Shown here one piece after another: positions 10,374 through 22,139 of a stretch of 64,000 nt of DNA. Origin of the DNA: Anodontia alba (lineage: Eukaryota; Mollusca; Bivalvia; Lucinida; Lucinidae); the NCBI GenBank assembly GCA_964016985.1, contig OZ024824.1, positions 43,554,660 through 43,618,659 of the forward strand. The letters run 5' to 3'. Each line of letters starts with the position of its first letter. Within the stretch, counting starts at the first letter, position 1. The position numbers and the translations under genes were made by a program. The notes under the pieces are model-generated. The model saw only the letters and a list, made by a program, of their open reading frames with translations, did no database searches and was not told where the DNA came from.

Positions 10374-11549
10374 TTGAAATCAGCTTTAACATTTATTGTG
10401 TAACATGCGTAGCCCAAGCTTTTTATTAAAGCTTATACTTGCTGTTATAGCTCCAGATATGAGAGGGTAGTGGGTAAATATTCTTCTTCTTCTTTCTGCA
10501 TGAAAACATGTTTATAAAAAATCTGTACCACAATATATGTTTTCATGTATAAAAAAAAAGGAAATTATCTAAAACATATCTATACGTTTTGGTTAAAAAA
10601 GGCATCTTATTTGGAGCTGTGGCTCAGTGTTAATATAGCCAAAGAACTAAACCTTATAGTAGTTATAAAATGAATATACTTTAAAACGAAATTAAAATGA
10701 AAGCAATTACATTTCTATGAGGGAAATTCAACAAGCGAATGCGCTTGGCTTCTTCCTGATTTATATTATCTCACTACAAAGTTATATCACCTCTGCATTG
10801 TCCTAGATAGACAGGTGTACACTTTAGAGAAGTTTATTTTGTATTAGCTTGGGGAAAAAGCATTTTTGTAAGACATCCTGAAAACAAAACACATGTACAT
10901 ATGTTATGACTATGCTGGTTTTTGAATGTGAATCGAGTCCTGTGAGATTCAGTAGTCTTTGCATTAATACATATTGCATAACCCTCGGATATAAGCGAAT
11001 ATAAGGTAAAGTCGGCTCCGTAATTACTCTCTACAGCAAGACATTAATGTATGTTTCTTATTTTTATTAATAACACCACATCATTTAACATCCATAATTT
11101 GTCTGACTACGATATTCCTTTCAACATATTAATATTTAATATTTAACTTATTTATATTTGAACGTGGATTACATTTATGCATGGCTAAAGATTACCAAAC
11201 TGTACACTAATTCGCATTCTCATATCCTAAGTTTATAGAGTGCATCTCAGATTCATTCCAATTCATAAAGTATGACGAACATGACAGAAAATCTTTGAAA
11301 TCAAATAAACAGGCGCTGACTAGATTCTAGGATTAATCTTAATATTATATTTCGTATTTTTCTGCTTAAACATAACTTTTGTTGTATGTACACTAGCCAT
11401 TTAAACCACCTGGTCGAAATAAAAATGAGTTGACATCAAAAAGAATTTGATATAATGTGAATCAAGCTTCAACAAATACTTTTGGTATGATATAAGAAAT
11501 AATTTCTATTTCTAACGCATTACTGAAAACCATATCTGAAACTTAATGC
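10374..11549. other. No gene seen
   Basis: AT-rich sequence with only short chance frames. A short motif at about 10,595 (ggcatcttatttggagctgt) recurs near 53,091, hinting at an old dispersed repeat. Confidence 0.5.
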
Positions 11550-11735
11550 ATAGCACATTGGGTAAAAGTTTTAGCATACTACATTTTGATTTTTTTTTTT
11601 CTTATTTTCCCAGAAAACAGGATATGGCATTTCATGCAAATTGTATAATTTGCATGCAATGTCAAATACTGTTTTCTGGAAAAATAAGACAAATACCATC
11701 AGTGTGTCGCCTGCTGAATTCGCCAAAAGAGTGGC
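11550..11735. mobile_element. Fold-back element FB-2, copy 1
   Basis: A hairpin with arms cttattttcccagaaaacag, then tggcatttcatgcaaatt, mirrored as aatttgcatgcaatgtcaaa and ctgttttctggaaaaataag. The right tip is gtgtcgcctgctgaat. Five FB-2 copies occur in the window. Confidence 0.75.
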
Positions 11736-11919
11736 AAAGGTTTTAGTCCGTGAATGTATGTGGCATATTCAGATTTTATTAAACTGTGAAAAGCAGTTGC
11801 AGTCCGCGACAATGTAATGTGTCCATCATATACTTCGTAAATGATGTCACTAGTTCTTTTGTGGACGCGATTACTAAGATCGACCATTAAACATACTGTT
11901 TGAACGTAGCTATTCGATG

Positions 11920-12560
11920 AAAAATAGAAGGGAAGGCAATGATCAGGAATCGACACAATTATCCCACACCTCTCATCAGAGACATCAAAGGGAAAGAAAC
12001 ACAAACACGAAATAACTAGACCCTAATGGAAACATCACTAGCTGAAAAACAAACGGACAGTTACTTTCCCACAAAGTGGCCAAATGGCTATCCAAAACAA
12101 AAAGATGTAAGCTACACATACATTCAAAGACGAACTATAACAAAAATAAACCATGACAGAAGAACCGCCTTGGAACGGTTAGTAAAAAGTATTTCACTGG
12201 AGGGCTTAAATCGATTTTATGTGGCCACAATCCTCGCCCTTACTTCTGCCGCGGTTTAGACACATAATTTGTTCAGTCCGCATGAAGGCTTCCTAACTCA
12301 TCAGTGCTACATTTCCGAGAACACAAAAAACAACTAATTACAGAGATGAAACAACGATGAGGACTCGACAGCACGAAACAATTGAAATGCTGGAGCAAAA
12401 GAAAACCAACAGCTAGACTCCCGTGGGCCCGACCAAAGATGAAGTTTTATTAATGTGTGATTAAGTATCGTACACATGCATTGAAATCGACTCTCTATGG
12501 ATTAAACTTTGAGTAGACCCCTGCAAGACTCACTACACTCACCCTCAGAGGAAGCTTCGT
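11920..12560 (-). mobile_element. Penelope-like element, copy 2 (3' part)
   Basis: Colinear with 14,185-14,900: shared blocks include aaggcaatgatcaggaatcg, ccgccttg.aacggt, atcagtgc.acat.tccgag and acaacgatgagga. Only the 3' region is present; no RT motif remains. Confidence 0.65.
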
Positions 12561-12589
12561 GTGACAACTATGACAATGCTCTTTATCTG

Positions 12590-13530
12590 TCTACATAAGC
12601 TAAAAAGCGCTGTTACAATCCGTTTTGTAATAAAATTACAAATTGTAATAATTATTACAAAACAGCTTTAGTGTGTGAAATGGCAATTAAAGCCCGTTTA
12701 GACATTAATTTGAAAATTATAATAATACTTCTGGTTGATGCTAAAGATGTCCAAAAGATATTCTTGTCATGTTTATATGCTCAATTAAGGAACATCTAAG
12801 CATATAAGGTCAATGTTACACGTGACCTACTTTGGACTTAAAGGTGATTTATTGTCATAGGACATTATAAATATACATAAGTAAGCGATTTAATACTTAG
12901 TTTCTGAAATCATAGCAAATTGTTAAAACTATTACAAAACGGATTGAGTGCCTTATTACAATAGGATAAGGGCATTGCAACTCGTTTGTTATAAAGTTTC
13001 AAATTGTAATAAACTTTCTTGGTGATGCTAAAAGGTGATACGTAACCATCTTTGGACTTAAAGGTAATTTATCGTCATTAGACGTTATAAATATACACAA
13101 GTAAGAGTTAAGGCTAAGTTTTCGAAATCATAGCAAATTGTAATAACTGTTACAAAACTGGTTGTGTGTGCCTTATTACAAAGTAAAATGGGCATTGTAA
13201 TTCATTTTGTAATAAAATTACAAACTTTCTGGGTTATGTTAAAAATGTCCAAATGACATTCTTGTCATATTTATAGACTCAGTTAAGGCACATGTAAACA
13301 TTTAAGGTCAGAATCACACGTGACCCACTTTGGACAAAGGCGATTTATCATCACAGAACATTATAATATGCATTCAGTGATTTAAGGCTAAGTTATGAAA
13401 TCAAAGCAAATTGTAATAGTTATTTCAAAACCAATTAAAGGCTTATTACAATATGAAATGGACAATCTTTTTTTAATTAAGTTGCAAATTGCAGTAAACT
13501 CTGTATGAGGCTTAAGCTATCCAAATGATA
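12590..13530. repeat. Irregular tandem repeat, about four units
   Basis: Units begin near 12,605, 12,970, 13,190 and 13,462 with cattg(c/t)aa.tcgttt.taata and share tttggacttaaaggtgattt, attataaatatac and gaaatcatagcaaattgt. Spacing varies from about 220 to 365 bp, so the array is old and rearranged. Confidence 0.75.
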
Positions 13531-14120
13531 CTCTTGTTTGTCCATCATCACGTTACTTTTTGAAGACAGTGATTATTGACAACTTACCGATAACGCAATA
13601 ACCGGTGCTTGGAGTGTTCTTTTTATACAAATGCATATTGTTGCTACCGGATGACGTTATGTCTTGAATGGAACCCACCCTTTCTGTAAGTTCATATTTT
13701 TCACCGTGTAATATTGACGGTACACAAATCTGTAATTTTAAAAATCATGGAATAGTCATGTGTTATGCTCATTATTACATGAAAGAGGTATCTCATGGAG
13801 TAGGACAGTAACTGTTAGGTAACCATAATTATCTTGCCTATGGCGGATTTCAACTGCCTCATAACGTCATCTTAGGTTTCTGTTATTGTAATAAGTTATC
13901 CCGCTGGAAATTGCAAATTTTCATCTCATGATTTTCATATGGTCAATCTAGGGTATGGTTATAACAGTTACTTTCTCCTAGCGCTTCTTGGACTATTACT
14001 ATAGGAATATACATCATGCGATTTGCCACGAAATTCAGTGAGATGTTGCTTTCCATGATTTTTTTTTATTTGTCTGCTTGACAATCGTTATATAAAAAGC
14101 AGCTAATATCAATACATATG
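13531..14120. other. No gene seen
   Basis: AT-rich sequence without recognisable coding or repeat structure. Confidence 0.45.
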
Positions 14121-14451
14121 ACTACCCCAGTATCTCTGCCAAGGGCGGTAATTCATGACGCATAAGATTGGCAGGGCTATTGGAGTTATGTAAATGGAAA
14201 GTAAGGCAATGATCAGGAATCGATACAATTACCTAATACCATCCGTTCCAAAACACCAAAGGGAAAGAAAGACGCACAAAGCAACGACTACACCAGTATC
14301 TCTGCCAAGGGCGGTAATTCATGACGCATAAGATTGGCAGGGCTTTTGGAGTTATGTAAATGGAAAGTAAGGCAATGATCAGGAATCGATACAATTACCT
14401 AATACCATCCGTTCCAAAACATAAAGGGAAAGAAAGACGCACAAAGCAACG
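14121..14451. repeat. 166-bp direct tandem duplication
   Basis: 14,121-14,286 and 14,287-14,451 are almost identical (for example both have tatctctgccaagggcggta and ggcaatgatcaggaatcgat). Few differences are visible, so the duplication is recent. Part of the unit is PLE sequence. Confidence 0.92.
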
Positions 14452-15209
14452 TCACCACAATCAAAACACTACAATCAGAAAGCCAAAAGGACAGTTTCTT
14501 TACTAAAAATTGGCCAAACGGCTATCCAAAATAAAAATTTCTCCATGACATACATGCAAAGACATACAATGACAAAAACAGTAAACCACAGCAAAAACGC
14601 CGCCTTGAACGGTCAGTAAAATGTTACTGGGGCCTTAATTCGATTTAACGTGGCCACAACCCTCGTCCTACACAAGACATTCATTTGTTTAGTCCGCGTG
14701 GAAGGGTTCCTAACTCATCAGTGCAACATCTCCGAGAACATAAAAATCAAACGAATACAGAGAAGAAACAACGATGAGGATTCGACAGCAAGAAATAACT
14801 GAAATGCGGAATCAAAAGAAAACCAACCGTTGGAATCCAGAGCCAGAGAACCAGGCACTAACTGTAACTTAAAATTCTTTAGTTCGGAGCAGTCACTGAG
14901 TCTGAGCCCCGACCCGCCGGCATGCACTCAAAGAGGGAAGCAAAGTTATTAACCGTGATTGGGTTAATTACCATGCATGCAGTCTGCCGTATTACATTTA
15001 TGTTGTACCCAATCTTTATATATCGAAGAACGGTTTAAGAAAATGAGTGCTAAAATCTTTGGAAGCATATAGTTCTGAATTTATATGCTTAGTCACCATA
15101 AAATTTAGATTCCGATAGGCCTTGTTGCAGAAGAGATTTAAGTCAAACGTTAAATTTTGAAACTAAATTGAAATGACGTCTATAAAATTTCAAAAAAGTC
15201 TTTGCGGAG

Positions 15210-16560
15210 TTAATGGTACCGACAACCCTGATTTAGAAGTTTAGCAGTTAACAATGTATTTCGAGTGTTAAAGTCAGTAACAGGACTAGACACTCTGGCG
15301 AACCGAATAAGCTGCGAACTATAAACACCGTAGGATGCTCGACGAGGAACATCCCCATCCAAGTAAGGAAAATTTACAATCTCAAAATCAAAATCATTGC
15401 GTTTATCATAAATTTTGCATAAAATAAACCCATCTAAAACAGACAAATGCAAATCCAAAACAATGCTTCAGTTTCAGAAAAAAAATTGCTTTATTTGACT
15501 GAAGCGCTGAACGATAAATTTGACTAACCAAATCATCGAAGTACTTATTAGCAATGTCTAATAAACCGTCCAAATATCTAGACGTCGAGCTGAAAGCTTC
15601 GATAACTTCAGATTGCTTTTCTTCAGAAAGCGACATCAGGAAGACTTTTATAACAGAACAAGAACAAGAACAAATCAGCCAAAAGCGGTGCGCCGTTCGT
15701 ACCCATCGGAATACCCGCAGTTTGTCTAAATAGCCTAGTGCCAAATCTTATATAAATGTTGTCAAGTAGAAACGTGACAGCTTCACACACATTTTGACAT
15801 GATCATAAGGTATAATATCTATGCTTTTCGGAAGTGAAAAAAAAAATCATTTCTTCCGTTACATGCAAGATAGAGGGAACCTTCCCTATGAAATGCCTAT
15901 TCAATTTTCTGTTATAAGATTATGAGGTAGTGTAGTGTAAAGCGTGGAAAATGATATATAGGCGGTAGTCCCGGTGTTAGTCTTACTTTTGTTCCTTTGC
16001 GGTTTATTCTACGAAGCTATTTGATTTATGTCTTACCTTGTGTCATTTTGTTCTTGTAGTCCTTTTAGCATTGCGATTACCTCGCTTGGGGAAGAGAGAG
16101 CTAATTTAAGTGCTTTTCGTACGATTTGCGCTTGTTTGGTTTTGCCTGTTTCCTCTTCCTCTTGGTCTCTTGGAAGGGCTGCAGTTTGTAATTGTGGCAC
16201 ACCCTGGATTTTTCTCTTACTTTTTTGATGCACGAAAACTTTGGATTTTAGTTTAATTCAAGACTTCATTCAAATTTATAATAAACCAAACAGAAATCTT
16301 ACCTGATCTTTTATAGACCTTGTAGCAATATTAAATCACATGCTTTCTGATAGCAGTAAGACAAGAAGTCAACAACTTAGAACGTTCAGTAGTGGTACAA
16401 GAGCTTGAAGTTGCAATAAACTGTGCTTTGTATGGTCTTTTATGAAGTTTAGGCAACCAATCTAGGAAGCTTATCTTGACCTTCTTTAACGCATACAACA
16501 AACTCGGTGGCTGAATGGTAGCTATGAGCATTAACCACAGACCTCTCTTCAATCAAGGAT
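15210..16560 (-). pseudogene. Penelope-like reverse transcriptase, broken
   Basis: On the minus strand in order: DWLPKLHKRPYKAQFI and SSSCTTTERSKLLTSCLTAI (16,331-16,460), TLYTTLPHNL near 15,940, FLLDN and a GIPMGTN-like block near 15,690-15,740 read across frames, SRYLDGLL with the catalytic YxDD changed to YLDG at 15,565-15,576, and then KIYDKRNDFDFEIVNFPYLD, GDVPRRASYGVY and LIRFARV. These are typical of a widespread invertebrate PLE-type RT. Several frame changes and stops, and the inverted insertion at 15,965-16,218, make it nonfunctional. The family assignment rests on motif memory; a search would settle it. Confidence 0.75.
15965..16218 (+). mobile_element. Inverted PLE 3'-end module inside copy 3
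   Basis: This is the reverse complement of the module at 40,672-40,927 and 8,530-8,806, so it points against the surrounding RT. It carries cccggtgttagtcttac, gaagagagagctaattta and gtggcacaccctgga. Confidence 0.8.
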
Positions 16561-16620
16561 TGTAGTTCATAGGCCTTTGTTCCGCCAAATTTTCGCTTAA
16601 GAATATAAACATATTGGAGC

Positions 16621-17083
16621 CGTCAAACAACGACGACAATATTTGCTGCCTTACAAGTTTGAATTTCATTATCCTGTCTTTCCCTTTTAAAGACGGCGGT
16701 TTCATAAAGTAATTTTATCTCTTATCCAATGACGTATTCAACAAAACGTATGCAAGGGGGACTTATCTGTATTTATTGCAATCAAAGAGTTATCGTTCAT
16801 GCTTGTTTGGTCTTATCATACAATATGTATAGGCGGCTACGCTGATCCGAGGAGGACCGGTTTTTGTCAACCGTTTTTTCTCAGTCTGGGCGTCTGATCT
16901 GGACACCCTTTGACCATAATCATTTCCACGCCAAAAGTAACAGCGACTAATACTCTCAGCGTTTTAGGGAATTTCTATGTAGCAACATATACGCATGCAC
17001 GCACGTACGCATGTCCGGCATGTTACGATGTCAACCTAAATTAATAACAATTCTGTGGCCGATGTCTCATGACGAACCTTTTT
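16621..17083. other. No gene seen
   Basis: Possibly the diverged 5' part of PLE copy 3, but I could not recognise conserved blocks. Confidence 0.4.
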
Positions 17084-17490
17084 CTAACGTTCCACTTTCC
17101 CTTGACTCTGTGGGTGGTAAGGTTTACCCTTGATAAATTTAAAATGCTTTCTCAGGAAAATTTGGTCAACGTCGCAAAAAAAACTCCGAGCCGTTATGAC
17201 ATTGGATATCGGCGACCATGCGTGCTGTGCTCGTCAAACATTTTCTTGACGGAGTCAAGGCATCATGTTTGGCCGACTTATTCTCCAAGGATCTACAAAC
17301 AGAAAGCAAGAGAAATCTCTAATGCAGTCAAACTGTACTTAAACTTTTTTCCGTCTGACTCAACTTCAGTCATAGACATTAGATCTATCTGTACTTTTTC
17401 AAAGACATGGTTCGCTTTAACAAATTTTATAGGGAGGGTACTGTTGAATTTGGCATATATTTTACTATACTTTCTGTTCTTTTCCAGCAC
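17084..17490 (-). pseudogene. Retroviral-type integrase core relic
   Basis: On the minus strand: VFEKVQIDLMSM then DGKKFKYSLTAL (first catalytic Asp in QID), then in another frame CHNGSEF where DNGSEF is expected (second Asp replaced by His), and then IKGKPYHPQSQGKVER with the catalytic Glu, ending at a stop at 17,084. Spacing from the second to the third position is close to 35 residues, as in DD35E integrases of Ty3-like elements and related domesticated genes. Internal stops and frame changes show decay. No RT, protease or LTR is visible nearby. Confidence 0.72.
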
Positions 17491-17529
17491 CTTTCTGAGC
17501 CTTCTTTTACTGACTCTCGCGTACTTTCA

Positions 17530-17532
<3 letters not shown>

Positions 17533-17573
<41 letters not shown>
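17533..17573. repeat. (TTA)n microsatellite
   Basis: About 13 tta units in a row. Confidence 0.97.
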
Positions 17574-18855
17574 TTGTGTGCTGCTGAACGAGTCCCGTCC
17601 GCTTTCATTATCCCCCAGTTTTTTCTTAACTATATCTGCAGATTTTCTTGTATAACAACTTGCGTCTCATCATAAAGTTATTCATCTTTTCAGTTTACCG
17701 TCTTCACTGACGACATTTATTCCTGTGCCGCATGATGAGTACCACAGCACTTTTTTCTCTATCTTTTTTTTTTAAGAACCCTTCACCATTTCTTTCAAAA
17801 TGGAATTATTTATCTCTTTACAGGTCGCATGTTGCACGATTCAACTTACAAGCAAAGTATCAGATGGTGCTAACAAATCGAGGTACATGCAAACTAAATG
17901 TAGTAATAACCACATATGAAAATAGCCACGATAACTGACCTAAACTGATCAATAATTATGTATGTAATATCTGAAATATGGATCACAAACGTATATGAAT
18001 GGCACAATTATGATTTTGTCAAATCGTTTTGATCAAATGATAAAATTGACTTTCATTCATACGAACCCCAACCCCCACCCCCACCTTTGTTTTTCAGAAA
18101 GTTACTGATTTTGTTTTTCTACGAATAGCTCCTAAAACCGTTGCCGAGTTTGGTTTGACGGCTAGGATATATGCTACGCCCTAGACAAACCGCTCTTGAA
18201 TGAAGCAAAAAAAAGGCGAGCCTCCCTTTTATATTCAAGAACCGGGTTAACCTACTTTCTTATGCGATACAACGACAGCCATCAAACGAAAGAAATTCCC
18301 AGTTACATTACACCTTTCATAAGCGGTTTACTTATGATGCTTTCCCTCACGTACGATATTCAACTTACTTGAAAACCAAAACTGTGCCCAGCACGAAGAC
18401 TGTGTCCGTTTCTCTAATATATTTTAGGCGTTTTTGTGCATATTGCTATTGTTTCTGTTCTGCAAACTGTACACTGACAAGTCTTGCGTCTCGTTCAGAC
18501 GTATGATTTCATTGCGTGGAAACACGACTTTTGGTATCATCAGTTGCCGTTCTGAAGGGTTGCACACCAATAAGCAAACTGCTGGAAATTGAAGAGCAGA
18601 TGATTAAATGTTTCTTTCGTTATCCTTCATTTTTCTACTTATTGGGTATAGTTCTAGAGCATAGTTCTCGCGTAAGTCGTGCGTATCTGTATTACATGGT
18701 AGAACGTGTGGGGGAGGGGGGGGGAGGGGAAAGAGGCGGGAAAAGGGACAATGGAGGATTACGGACGAGATGAAAACTTTTTACAGATTCTAGAATGACT
18801 GAATGAAACAAGCGGCACTAAATAGGTCCGTTTTAATAAAAGTCAGACGACCTGC
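17574..18855. other. No gene seen; one G-rich tract
   Basis: No recognisable gene. At about 18,709-18,747 there are several runs of three or more G (gtgggggaggggggggaggg and following), a candidate G-quadruplex on the plus strand. Confidence 0.5.
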
Positions 18856-19085
18856 TTACTTGCTGCTGGAGTACTTGGTGGTGGCCTTTGCGCCTTCGCT
18901 AAGTGCGTGCTTGGCGAGATCACCTGGTAAGAGTAGACGCGCCGCAGTCTATATTTTCCGACTAGTAATTGTTGATCGCTTGTTGTACTGAGCTAGGCTG
19001 GAAGACTCAATTGCAATCCTCTCGATGTCGTTCTCAAAGCTGTTTAGATGGACATAGCCTTGTTGGAAACACAGGTGTCTGGTGC
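18856..19085 (-). pseudogene. Histone H2B pseudogene, C-terminal half
   Basis: On the minus strand the frame reads [31 protein letters not shown], stop, [19 protein letters not shown] and [11 protein letters not shown], ending with TAA at 18,856-18,858. This matches the H2B histone-fold alpha2, L2, alpha3 and C-terminal helix. The TAG at 18,949-18,951 replaces the conserved Gln of EIQTA. Just upstream, remains of QVHPDTG and SNKAMSI can be read only by changing frame. H2B packages DNA with H2A in the nucleosome. No replication-type histone 3' stem-loop is seen after the stop. The N-terminal half is missing from this strand. Confidence 0.85.
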
Positions 19086-19828
19086 ACCTGCTGCGAGGCG
19101 TTTTTCTAAAGTCTTTTATCCTACAACACTATGCCACCAAAAGGAATCGCAAGTAAAGGATCCAATATTTAGGCTGCATGATCATCGTACATGAAATAAG
19201 TTCTCAAGATCATCAGACCAGTGAGGAAGCATTGAGTGAATCCTACATCGTCTACACTTGCAAAGTCTTGCAGCAGATGCACTCAGACATCGGCGTTTCC
19301 AGGTCTTTCATATGTAGCCTATATAGTTCACATGCTGTCTTGATCTGGCATGCTTAAACCTGTCTTAACTTAAAATCATGACAAGAATGACATTTGGACC
19401 CCTTTAGCACCATCCCTTTATTAAAATTTGCAGCCTTACTACAAAACGAGTTGTAATGCCTGTTTCATGTTTATTCCCAGCAAGCAAAAAATAAAGGACC
19501 CACATGGGCCCCAAATGGGTATTCATATGGATCCTATATGGGCAACCCATAAGGGACTCATTAGGGATTTGCAGCATGGTTCCATGTTGGACCCGCACGG
19601 GCAAAGTCATATGGGAACTATATGGGCCCAGTATGGGAAAAATCAGCCCACATTGATCTTCCAGAAAAGAACAACAAACTTTTATACATTTTTACACAAA
19701 TGATTATAGGTCCCCAGTTCCAGCCCATTTGATGGACTGGTAAGGTCCCAACAGAGACAGACGAACGTACATGTGCAGGTTATTGCTCATGCGTACAATC
19801 ATTTTTTTTTTTTTTTTACTGGGCAAGC

Positions 19829-19857
19829 TTAGTCCTCTAAGCGGTTAACCAGTAGGT
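19829..19857 (-). mobile_element. SINE fragment
   Basis: Matches the 3' half of SINE copies 1 and 2 over cttagtcctctaagcggtta and accagta. Only about 29 bases. Confidence 0.6.
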
Positions 19858-19867
19858 TTGTTTTTTC

Positions 19868-19946
19868 TTCCACCTCCGGCATTGCTGCCTCCGGTGGAGG
19901 TGTGTTTATCCGTCCACCTCCGGCATTGCTGCCTCCGGTGAAGGAT
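19868..19946. repeat. Duplicated short hairpin
   Basis: Two direct copies of ccacctccggcattgctgcc then tccggtg(g/a)agg, about 45 bp apart. Each copy is self-complementary at its ends (ccacctccgg / ccggtggagg). Confidence 0.8.
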
Positions 19947-20169
19947 AGATCGTACATCCAACGTGAAAACATTTACATTCGTACACTCAAGATGCCTGAA
20001 AGATATAGGCGTCCTTTTTAATAATTGGAAATGGTGGCCTCATGCGTATTTATATATACATCTCAATTTTAAAAGTAATAGGGACATACGAGTTAAAATA
20101 AAAATATCTGACCATAAATCGACGTCCATGTCAGGAAGATAGTTAAGATAAATTTAATAGATACTTTCA

Positions 20170-20188
20170 TTTTGTAATTAACAAACTA

Positions 20189-20222
<34 letters not shown>

Positions 20223-20285
20223 CATTATTATTTGCATTTATGTCAGGAAATTTACTCTTTTTTTATATATATATATATATTATGT
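20170..20285. repeat. T tract and (TA)n
   Basis: A run of about 28 T at 20,192-20,219 is followed by tatatatatata near 20,264-20,281. Confidence 0.9.
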
Positions 20286-20639
20286 TTAAAAAAAGTGGTA
20301 CAGATGTTCCCCTTAATACCCATATTGAACCCATATGAGTCCCATATAGTAATGGGAGGTCAACATTGGAACCACAGAGGACAAATAACTGTATCACATG
20401 GGAGCCATTTGGGCCCCAATTATGTATCTTGAAATAATCACTTTTCCAGGATTATTTCAATTTTATCTCGGGAACCCACATATTAGAATTTATTTTTATA
20501 GTTATCGAATTTTACTTATATATGGGTCTTATATGTGCAAAAAAAGCTTAAATTCGGCCCATGTAGGACCCGAATTGGATAAACGCCCAGATTCTGCCCA
20601 TATGGGTCCCATACATACATGTTTGCTTGGTTAATATCT

Positions 20640-21885
20640 GTTAAAATTTGCTGATATATGATTTAAACAAGAGGTCCAAGATGGCCCTGTATCGCTTACC
20701 TGATTACCAGACAAGTTTCGAGTCAATTGGCGTTTCGGTTCACGATAAAAAAAGTTCAAAATAGATTGTCAACACGCCTGCCAGGGCAACCATCTTGGAT
20801 TTCTGATCAAAATGATTTTATCTATATATTTTTGATCTACAAGTCATCCTGGTACTTCCTGTCAATTTTCGAGTCTATTGGTCTACCTGTTCAAAAGAAG
20901 TTCAAAATAAATTTTCACGATTTTCACAATTTAGCTATTTTTGATCTACAAGTCACTTAGACACTTCCTACCAAGTTTCGAGTAAATCGGCCTTTCGGCT
21001 CAGGTGAAGAAGTGCAAAATAGATTTCTAAGATAGCGCCTATGGCGGCCATCTTGGATGTCAGATCGAAAGGAGTTAAGCTATTTTTTTATCTACAAGTC
21101 ACCCTGATGCGTTCTACAAAGTTTTGAGTCACCTGGCCTTTCGGTTCAGGAGAAGAAGCGCAAAATAGATTTCCTAGATAGCGGCCATGGCGGCCATCTT
21201 GCATTTCTCATCGGAACGATTTTAGCTCTTTTTTATCTACAAGTTACCCTGATGCTTCCTATCAAGTTTTTGGAGTCAGTTGGTCTTTCAGTTCAGGAGA
21301 AGAAGGGAAAATAAATTGGATTTCCGATCATAATTATTTTAGCTATTTTGCTCTACTTGTCATCCCGATGCTTCCTGTCAAGTTTCTAGACAACTGGCGT
21401 TTCGTTTCAGGTAAAAAAGCGAAAAAGATTTTCAAGATGGTGGCCATCTTGGATTGCGGCTCGGAACAATTTTAACTATTTTGGATCTACAGGACACCCC
21501 GTTGCTTCCTACAAGTTTCAAGTCAATTGGTCTTTCGGTTCAGGAGAATAAGCGAATTAAATTTCAAAGAAAACTGCCATAGCGGCCACCTTGGATTTCC
21601 GATCGGATCGATTTTAGCTATTTTTGATCTACAAGTCACCCTGAAGATCCAAGTCAGTTGGCCTTTTGGTTCAGGAGAACAAGCGAAAATAGATTTTCAA
21701 GGTGGCGGCTACGGCGGCCATCTTGGATTTCCGAGCGGAACTATTTTAGCTATTTTTGATCTACAAGTCACACCGATGCTTCCTACCAGTTTTTAAGTCA
21801 GTTGGCCTTTCAGTTAAGGAGAGGAAGCTAAAATAGATTTTACAGATGGCGTCCATGGCGGCCATCTTGGTAAAACAATTTTAAC
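20640..21885. repeat. Diverged tandem array, about 150-bp unit
   Basis: Units repeat ctacaagtcaccctgatgct, caagtttcgagtcaattggc, ctttcggttcaggagaagaa, agatggcggccat and cattttagctatttttgat-like words about eight times. Each unit contains the inverted pair aagatggc/gccatctt. The array continues at 23,446-23,580 and 25,141-25,370 beyond later insertions. Confidence 0.9.
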
Positions 21886-22139
21886 TACAGTCAAAGGACA
21901 TAATTGTTCGTCACCCTGACGTCATTTGACGTTTCACTGAAATATTTCACCTGGTGAATACTGTAATATTTTACCTTAATACTTGGTCAGATTGCCTTGC
22001 TTCTAATTACTTCTTTGATCCTAGAAGGAATGGTGTCATAAAGTCCTGGAACATACTCTACATTGATGTTTTCCCAAATAAGTCTGATTTCAGTCAGGCG
22101 GTCGTCTCAGGTGTGAATGAATGTTGCATGACGCTGTAG

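Larger units (their letters stand above)
14180..16620 (-). mobile_element. Penelope-like element, copy 3 (longest)
   Basis: This copy retains most of the RT on the minus strand, then a 3' region down to 14,180. It is broken by a fragment of its own family in the opposite direction at 15,965-16,218. PLEs are retroelements with an RT related to telomerase; their copies often carry extra or inverted pieces. No GIY-YIG endonuclease motif was seen. Confidence 0.75.
19477..20630. mobile_element. Large TIR element with repeated 'gggtcccatatggg' words
   Basis: The left end ccagcaagcaaaaaataaag then gacccacatggg is mirrored at the right by cccatatgggtcccat and gtttgcttgg. Inside, both flanks are rich in variants of atatgggaccc. 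No transposase is visible. The middle holds a SINE scrap and a 45-bp duplicated hairpin, so the element may have grown by insertions. Confidence 0.5.

Noticed and set aside
17069..17587. 172-codon plus-strand open frame
   Set aside because: The minus strand of the same stretch carries clear integrase motifs; the plus frame ends in a (TTA)n repeat and matches nothing recognised.
19086..19135. Missing first half of H2B on the minus strand
   Set aside because: I could read only scraps of QVHPDTG and SNKAMSI across frame changes; nothing further upstream is recognisable, so the feature was limited to the clear part.
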